DNA of 64,000 nt, taken from NCBI RefSeq assembly GCF_004208535.1, contig NZ_SGIS01000006.1, positions 18,342 through 82,341 of the forward strand. Reading direction: 5' to 3'. The position numbers and the translations under genes were made by a program. Positions 59,099-64,000 of this stretch are shown here, in pieces (positions within the stretch are counted from its first letter, which is position 1; each line of letters opens with the position of its first letter). Source of the DNA: Sphingomonas populi (GTDB lineage Bacteria; Pseudomonadota; Alphaproteobacteria; Sphingomonadales; Sphingomonadaceae). A model generated the notes under the pieces. That model saw nothing but the letters and a program-made list of their open reading frames with translations. It ran no database searches and was not told the origin of the DNA.

Positions 59099-60378
59099 CG
59101 CACCGACCGGATCGGCAGGACCAGACACGCGCCGAACACCACGAACACGGCCGAAACGACGAACAGCAACGGATAATTGTTGCCGGTTGCGTGCAACAAC
59201 GCCGCCGCCATCACCGGACTGAGGATCTGCGGCACGTTGATCGCCGTCGTCAGGATGCCGAGATCCTTCCCGGTCGAATCCTCTCCGGGCGTGGCCGGCG
59301 GCAGGACATGAGTCATTAAGGCGAGATCGACGGACATGAACGCACCGTAGCCAATCCCGATCAGCCCCGCATAGAGGAACATCCCGCGCAGATCGGGCGA
59401 GAGCAACGGCGCGATCTCCGCCAGCGCCATCACGAGGCCGGCGATGAACACCAGCGGCTTCAGCCGGCCGAGCCGATCCGACAGCCACCCCGACGCCAGC
59501 CCCGATATCACCAGCGCGACGAACGTGATGGACGACATCCGCGCGATCGTCAGATTGGCGGCGCTCTGGGTCAGGCCGATATACCCTTCGAGGATGTAGA
59601 GCAGATAGGTCAGGATCGCCTGATACCCCATGTAGATCGAGAACCGCCCGAACAGCGCCCAGGCGAAATCGGGATTGGCGCGCGGATCGATCCAGAAACT
59701 GCGCAGGAACGCCGTCACCCGAAACGGGGTTGGCGCGGAGAGCGTTGCGGGCAAGGGCGGCTCCGGGTTGAGCGCCACGAAGACGAGGCACGCGACGATG
59801 ATCCCGCAGCCGACGATCGCATAGGCGAGGAACAGATGCGCCGCGAGCAACCCGCCGAAGATCGTCCCCGCCGACACGCCCGCCGTCATGCTCGCACCGA
59901 CCACGCCCGACACCATGCCGCGCTCGCTCGGCAGAAAGCGATCGGCGACGATCGTCGTGATCGACGGCTGCATCGAATTGAGGCTGACCGTGGCGAGCAG
60001 CCACAATGCGGTGACGCCGACGATGCCGCCGCCGAACGGGATCAGGATCGTCGCCACGCCGCCGATCACGCCGCCGAGGACGATCCAGGGTGTGCGTCTG
60101 CCGAACCGCGATCGCGTCCGGTCGGACAGCGCGCCCGATACCGGCGTGGTGATCGTGCTGAATACAGACGTGATCGCATACACCACGCCGAGCGTCGCCA
60201 TTTTGCCGGCGGGATCGAGATTCTCGATCTGGTTGGGCAGCAGCACGCCGAGGATCGAGGCGTACAATGTGAGCAGCACGAAGAAGACGAAACCGAGGCT
60301 GACGATCAGCCGCCATTTGCGGCCCTCGCCGACGGGAGTCGCGAGCGGTTCGGCGTCGAGCCCGGCGCGCGTGGTCAC
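59095..60378 (-). CDS. MFS sugar transporter
   Basis: The 427-residue protein has about twelve membrane helices. The loop SDRTRSRFGRRTPWIVLGG between helices 2 and 3 and the second-half counterpart WLSDRLGRLKPLV are typical of MFS sugar carriers. It is probably the inner-membrane importer of the deoxy-sugar or of the free sugar acid; the substrate is inferred only from the operon. The GTG start overlaps the dehydratase stop as GTGA. Confidence 0.88.
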   Translation of the reverse strand: MTTRAGLDAEPLATPVGEGRKWRLIVSLGFVFFVLLTLYASILGVLLPNQIENLDPAGKMATLGVVYAITSVFSTITTPVSGALSDRTRSRFGRRTPWIVLGGVIGGVATILIPFGGGIVGVTALWLLATVSLNSMQPSITTIVADRFLPSERGMVSGVVGASMTAGVSAGTIFGGLLAAHLFLAYAIVGCGIIVACLVFVALNPEPPLPATLSAPTPFRVTAFLRSFWIDPRANPDFAWALFGRFSIYMGYQAILTYLLYILEGYIGLTQSAANLTIARMSSITFVALVISGLASGWLSDRLGRLKPLVFIAGLVMALAEIAPLLSPDLRGMFLYAGLIGIGYGAFMSVDLALMTHVLPPATPGEDSTGKDLGILTTAINVPQILSPVMAAALLHATGNNYPLLFVVSAVFVVFGACLVLPIRSVR

Positions 60379-61484
60379 GCAGCCGCGCTCGTCGCGTGCG
60401 GAAGAGCACCGCCGCGTGCGCGCGCATCGGCGCTCAGCACGAGGCCGTGGCCGGGCGCCTCGCGGCCGTGGATCAGCCCATCGGCCATCGCATAGGGTTC
60501 CTCAACGAGATGGTCGAAATTCTGGAAACTGTATTCGAGCCAGCGCACCCCCGGCAGCGCGAGCGCCATGTTGACGCCGACTTCCAGGAAGGTGTTGCCG
60601 AGCGTCACCTCGACATTCGCCTCGTTGGCGAGCCAGCCGGCGCGCATCACGTCCGAGACCTGGCCGTGGACGTTGAGCATGTCGCACGCCCGCGCCTCGA
60701 CCAGTTTGCGCTTGCCGGTAAGATCGAGATATTCGCCGGCGTTGATCCGGCTGATGCCGAGGTGGCGCAACATCTTCAGCCCGTCGAAATCGTCGCGTGG
60801 GATCGGGTCTTCGAGCCAATAGATGCTGTGCCCGGCGCGTTCGAAGCGCCGCACCGCCTGGATCGTCTCCTGCGCGGTCCACGCCTCGTTGGCGTCGACC
60901 ATGACGGGACGATCGCTGCCGACCGCCTTGCGCAGCAGATCGAGCCGGTGGACATCGCGTTCGAGATCAGGGTGGCCGACCTTGATTTTATAACCGAGGA
61001 AGCCGCGCTCGCGGGCGTTGCCGAACAATTCGGTGAAATCATGATCGGACAGATGATAGTCGAGGCCGCTGGCATAGACGCCGACCGCGCTCCGCTCCGC
61101 CCCCAGCATCCGCCACAGCGGCAGCCCGGACTGTTTGGCGAACAGATCCCAGATCGCATGCTGGAGCGATTCCTCGAACGGCAGCCCCATCCGCCGCGCA
61201 TTGCCGCCGCGCACGCGGTTGACCGCCAGTGCGAGCGCCGTCGGATGGCGCCCTTCTAGGCCCGGCCAGGCTTCCGCCGCGAAGATGCGGTCGATCTCGG
61301 CGGCATCGGGCAGCGGCGTGAACAGCGACTGCGCGAAGCCGAGGCCGACATTCCCCTTCGCGTCGATCAGTTCGACCGCGACAAGCTGCGCATTGGTGGC
61401 ACGGACCTGTGAATCACCGATCGTCCGGTCGCGCTCGAAGGCCAGGCGAGTCAGGCGATACGCGACGATCGGCGTTGACGACAT
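60375..61484 (-). CDS. Enolase-superfamily sugar-acid dehydratase (L-fuconate/L-rhamnonate type)
   Basis: The 369-residue protein has a capping domain and a barrel with the catalytic lysine in GYKIKVG and metal ligands in VDANEAW, WLEDPIPRDDF and INAGEYLDL. These belong to the mandelate racemase/muconate-lactonising enolase group. It dehydrates a C6 deoxy-aldonate to a 2-keto-3-deoxy acid. It is the first gene of the operon; the ATG has AAGGA nine bases upstream. The length is shorter than L-fuconate dehydratase (about 440) and closer to other sugar-acid dehydratases, so the exact sugar acid stays open. Confidence 0.85.
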   Translation of the reverse strand: MSSTPIVAYRLTRLAFERDRTIGDSQVRATNAQLVAVELIDAKGNVGLGFAQSLFTPLPDAAEIDRIFAAEAWPGLEGRHPTALALAVNRVRGGNARRMGLPFEESLQHAIWDLFAKQSGLPLWRMLGAERSAVGVYASGLDYHLSDHDFTELFGNARERGFLGYKIKVGHPDLERDVHRLDLLRKAVGSDRPVMVDANEAWTAQETIQAVRRFERAGHSIYWLEDPIPRDDFDGLKMLRHLGISRINAGEYLDLTGKRKLVEARACDMLNVHGQVSDVMRAGWLANEANVEVTLGNTFLEVGVNMALALPGVRWLEYSFQNFDHLVEEPYAMADGLIHGREAPGHGLVLSADARARGGALPHATSAAA

Positions 61485-61524
61485 TTGGTAGCTTCCTTGT
61501 TGAGATATCAACCTGTGCGATAAT

Positions 61525-61538
61525 GCCGGTACACTAGC
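61525..61538. promoter_or_regulatory. Candidate operator near-palindrome upstream of the deoxy-sugar operon
   Basis: GCCGGTACACTAGC lies 41 bases before the dehydratase ATG and is an imperfect dyad around a GTAC-like core, as many GntR-type operators are. No regulator gene is seen near it. This is pattern-only. Confidence 0.25.
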
Positions 61539-61581
61539 AAGCAGGCTGTATCAGTCGGTCGATTTTCATTGCCCGAAATGG

Positions 61582-61628
61582 AAAAAACGGGGCGGCGCAA
61601 GGCGAAGGAGGAAACGACGCGCCGCCCC
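61582..61628 (-). terminator. Rho-independent terminator after the TonB receptor gene
   Basis: On the minus strand GGGGCGGCGC (61619-61628) pairs with GCGCCGCCCC (61589-61598), a 10-bp stem, followed by GTTTTTT. It lies 10 bases past the receptor stop, so the receptor and the deoxy-sugar operon are separately transcribed or partly attenuated. Confidence 0.85.
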
Positions 61629-61638
61629 TTCCACCACC

Positions 61639-64000
61639 CTAGAACCGCACGCGCACGCCGGCGGTATAGCGCCGCCCGACCGAGCGATATTCCTGCGTGT
61701 TTGCGATCACGTTGGCGTAGTGGAACTCGTTGGAGTTGGTCAGATTGGTCGCGTCCGCCGTAAGGATGACGTTCTTGGTCAGCGAAATCTGCACGCCCGC
61801 ATCGAGCTGATCGTAGCTGTCGACGAATTCGGGAATGCCGGTCTGCGTTTGCGGGGTGAACAGATAGCCATCGCGGAAGGTATAGGATGCGCGAAGCTGG
61901 ATCGGCCCCTTCTCGTAAAAGGCGACGGCGGTGTACGAGTTCTTCGACAAGCCGACCAGCGAGTAGGATGTCGAAGCTTTCGTCGGGTTGGTGTAATGCG
62001 CGTTGCTGTCGGTATAGGTGTAACTGAGCTGCGTACCCAAACCGCTGAGCACACCGGGCAGGAACTTGAACAAAGTGCGATAGCTCAGTTCGACGCCCTT
62101 CACCGTCGCGCCCGTTCCATTGACGGGCTGGTCGACGATGAACTTCACGTCATCGACCTGCTGGGTGGTGGTGCCGCGCGTGATGAACGAGTCGATCGAC
62201 TTGTAGAAGAACGTCGCCGACAGCAACGAGTCCGGGTTGTAATACCATTCGAGGCCAGCCTCGGCCTGCGACGCCCGGAACGGCTGGAGGTTGGGGTTGC
62301 CGCGCGTGATGCGTTCGTTGCCCGGGTTGCTGCTGATCGACTGCGCTGACGACAGATCGGTCAGCGTCGGGCGCGAGATGACGCGCGACGCGGCCGTGCG
62401 GAAGATCAGTGTCGGCGTGATGTTCAGGCGCACGTTCACCGAGGGCAGGATATCGGTATAATGCCCGGTGGAGCTGAGCGGCGTCAGCCCGGATAGGATG
62501 ATGATGTTCTGCCCGGTGCCATTCGACTTGGCGCTCAGCACCGTCTGGCCGGCGCCGCTCGATGAGAAATTGGTGTCCTCGACCCGCACACCGGTATTGA
62601 TCGCCAGCGGCAGATCGCCGAGCGCGCCCTTGTACTCGAACATCAGATAGCCGAGCGCGACCTTCTCCTTCACCTGGGAACTCGCCGCCGGATCGACCAC
62701 GAGTGGGGACAGACTGCCGGTGTGCAGCGATGGGTCCGCCGTGCCGTTCAACCCCAGCATCGTCTGGAACAGTTTGTCGGCATCGTAATCCACCCAATTG
62801 GCGGTATTGCCGCCCGCCCTGCCGCCGAAGAAATTGAACGTGGTCGGCGTGAACAGGGTAGACGGCAACGGCACGTCGCTTCCGCAATAGGCGCAGGCGT
62901 TGGGTTCGGAGAAGCCGGTGGTGACCTTGGTACGCTCGGAATAGCCGACGCCCCCATATGCGACGATCGCGCCGCCGTCATACGATCCGTCGAGATGCCC
63001 CTCGTAGATGGTGTCGTCAAAATTCTGGCCTTCGGCGGCGACATAATGCGCCAGCCGATGGTTCACGTCGGTCGCCGCGTCCGCATAATTCGGATTGCTC
63101 AGCGTGAAGCTGGCGAGCGGCGACCCGGTATTGCGGTCGTAGGTATAGTCCATGTGCTTGAGGCGGATGGTCGTGAACAGCGCGCCGGCGTTGCGAAACT
63201 GCGCCTTCGACGTGTCGAGATCCAGTGCCAGACTGAACGGACCCTGATTCCATTTGGCGTTGAAGCCGAACAGATAGGTGGTCGATTTCGTCGGGCGATT
63301 CTCGACGATCTCATCGACGGTGCCATCGTGGAACGTCTCGGATGTCGCGGTGCCGCCGACATGCACGGTGCGGGTCTGCCCGCCGACGATCGCGGTCGTG
63401 TCTGTACCGCCCGACACCACCTGCTTGACCAAGGTGCCGCCGCTGAAATCCGGCGTCAGAGCCGAGCTGTGATAATGTTCATCATCATGCGAATACAGGC
63501 CGTCGAACGTCAGGAGCAGCGTGTCGGTTGGCTTGAACTGCACCGTTCCGTCGAGGCCGAGGCGCTTGCGGTTGGAGAATTCCACCTGATTGGCCAGATT
63601 ATGGTACATGTCGACGTTGCAGAACGTCGTGACTTTGCTGACGTCGATGCGCGGTGCCAACGCGCTGGTGTTCGCCGTGCCGAGACACAACCGCTTCCCG
63701 CCTCCGCCGACATCACCATAATAGCCGTCATCGAAACTGCGCGGGTAGGAACTCGCGCCGACCGAGAAATTGTCGGTACGCTCGTTACGCTCGTCATAGG
63801 AGGCGACGAACGACACCCCGAGGCGACCCGACTCATCCTTCCAGGTGACATAGGCCGCGCCTGACGGCGTGCGCTTGTCGCCGAGGTCGTCGATATTGGC
63901 GCGCAGCGAGCCGCCGCCACGAAATCCCGTCTTCCCCTCGAGCGGGCGGAGCGTGTGGATATCGACCGTCGCACCAATGCTGGCGCCGTTCAGATTGGCC
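61639..64000 (-). CDS. TonB-dependent receptor, 5' end beyond window
   Basis: The frame is open from the stop at 61639 to base 64000, giving at least 787 codons. The visible part starts inside the plug (ANLNGASIGATVDIHTLRPLE) and continues through the barrel to the final aromatic ...YTAGVRVRF. The type is the large carbohydrate/peptide receptor of sphingomonads. Landmarks are PTLTDLSSAQSISSNPGNER, NLQPFRASQAEAGLEWYY and SLVGLSKNSYTAVAFYEKGP. The missing N-terminus would include the signal, so an STN domain cannot be assessed. Its place before the deoxy-sugar operon suggests uptake of the matching glycan, by inference. Confidence 0.92.
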   Translation of the reverse strand, partial: ANLNGASIGATVDIHTLRPLEGKTGFRGGGSLRANIDDLGDKRTPSGAAYVTWKDESGRLGVSFVASYDERNERTDNFSVGASSYPRSFDDGYYGDVGGGGKRLCLGTANTSALAPRIDVSKVTTFCNVDMYHNLANQVEFSNRKRLGLDGTVQFKPTDTLLLTFDGLYSHDDEHYHSSALTPDFSGGTLVKQVVSGGTDTTAIVGGQTRTVHVGGTATSETFHDGTVDEIVENRPTKSTTYLFGFNAKWNQGPFSLALDLDTSKAQFRNAGALFTTIRLKHMDYTYDRNTGSPLASFTLSNPNYADAATDVNHRLAHYVAAEGQNFDDTIYEGHLDGSYDGGAIVAYGGVGYSERTKVTTGFSEPNACAYCGSDVPLPSTLFTPTTFNFFGGRAGGNTANWVDYDADKLFQTMLGLNGTADPSLHTGSLSPLVVDPAASSQVKEKVALGYLMFEYKGALGDLPLAINTGVRVEDTNFSSSGAGQTVLSAKSNGTGQNIIILSGLTPLSSTGHYTDILPSVNVRLNITPTLIFRTAASRVISRPTLTDLSSAQSISSNPGNERITRGNPNLQPFRASQAEAGLEWYYNPDSLLSATFFYKSIDSFITRGTTTQQVDDVKFIVDQPVNGTGATVKGVELSYRTLFKFLPGVLSGLGTQLSYTYTDSNAHYTNPTKASTSYSLVGLSKNSYTAVAFYEKGPIQLRASYTFRDGYLFTPQTQTGIPEFVDSYDQLDAGVQISLTKNVILTADATNLTNSNEFHYANVIANTQEYRSVGRRYTAGVRVRF

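Overview
This window looks like a chromosomal segment of a high-GC alphaproteobacterium, most likely Sphingomonas or a close relative in the Sphingomonadaceae. The evidence is the very high G+C, the cta and pyrE-pdxJ-acpS-lepB gene groups, three large TonB-dependent receptors, an STN/FecR/ECF-sigma module, a 6-deoxy-sugar oxidation pathway ending in a diketo-acid hydrolase, and intergenic inverted repeats of the kind sphingomonads carry. No phage, transposase, integrase, CRISPR array or rRNA gene was seen.

Layout. (1) 1-9044, minus strand: an aa3-type cytochrome c oxidase operon reading ctaC-ctaD-ctaB-small membrane protein-ctaG-ctaE-DUF983-SURF1, followed by thrC and an rRNA-type methyltransferase cut by the window start. 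(2) 9258-13159, plus strand: pyrE, pdxJ, acpS, lepB and an AI-2E-family permease. (3) 13202-18710: an envelope glycosylation group with two GT4 glycosyltransferases, a polytopic membrane protein, a secreted DUF2141 protein and a GT39-like transferase, next to (4) a Tat-exported PhoD phosphatase, a DUF2252 protein, a cold-shock protein and a spermidine-synthase-like protein (18805-22744).

(5) 23165-35479, minus strand, is the most unusual part. It is a nine-gene, tightly coupled operon: STN-type TonB receptor, SbmA/BacA-like ABC transporter (BclA/YddA type), TldE, TldD, thioredoxin, an unrecognised 296-residue protein, thioredoxin reductase, oligopeptidase A and a PLP-dependent cysteine-synthase-fold enzyme, with a LysR regulator just upstream. 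I read it as a pathway that imports a peptide across both membranes and dismantles it. The reductases and the cysteine enzyme suggest a disulfide-, thioether- or otherwise cysteine-rich or modified peptide. Substrate and function are inference.

(6) 36890-44609, minus strand: ECF sigma factor, FecR anti-sigma, STN-type TonB receptor and a GH78 alpha-L-rhamnosidase, a self-contained rhamnoside-scavenging locus. (7) A tRNA-Thr(GGT), a small ORF, aminopeptidase P, an S9 oligopeptidase, a DUF482 acyltransferase-like protein, another GT39-like protein, an L,D-transpeptidase and a small coiled-coil lipoprotein (45083-53154). (8) 53365-61484, minus strand: an operon for non-phosphorylated 6-deoxyhexose catabolism (sugar-acid dehydratase, MFS transporter, lactonase, GH141-like beta-helix enzyme, SDR, L-lactate dehydrogenase, diketo-deoxy-sugar-acid hydrolase), preceded by a TonB receptor that runs off the right end. 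Regions 6 and 8 fit together: deoxy-sugars freed by glycosidases would be oxidised to pyruvate and L-lactate, and LldD would turn the lactate into pyruvate.

The long ORFs antisense to nearly every gene are a composition artefact and were left out. Starts were chosen by family length, Shine-Dalgarno sequence and overlap with the preceding stop.
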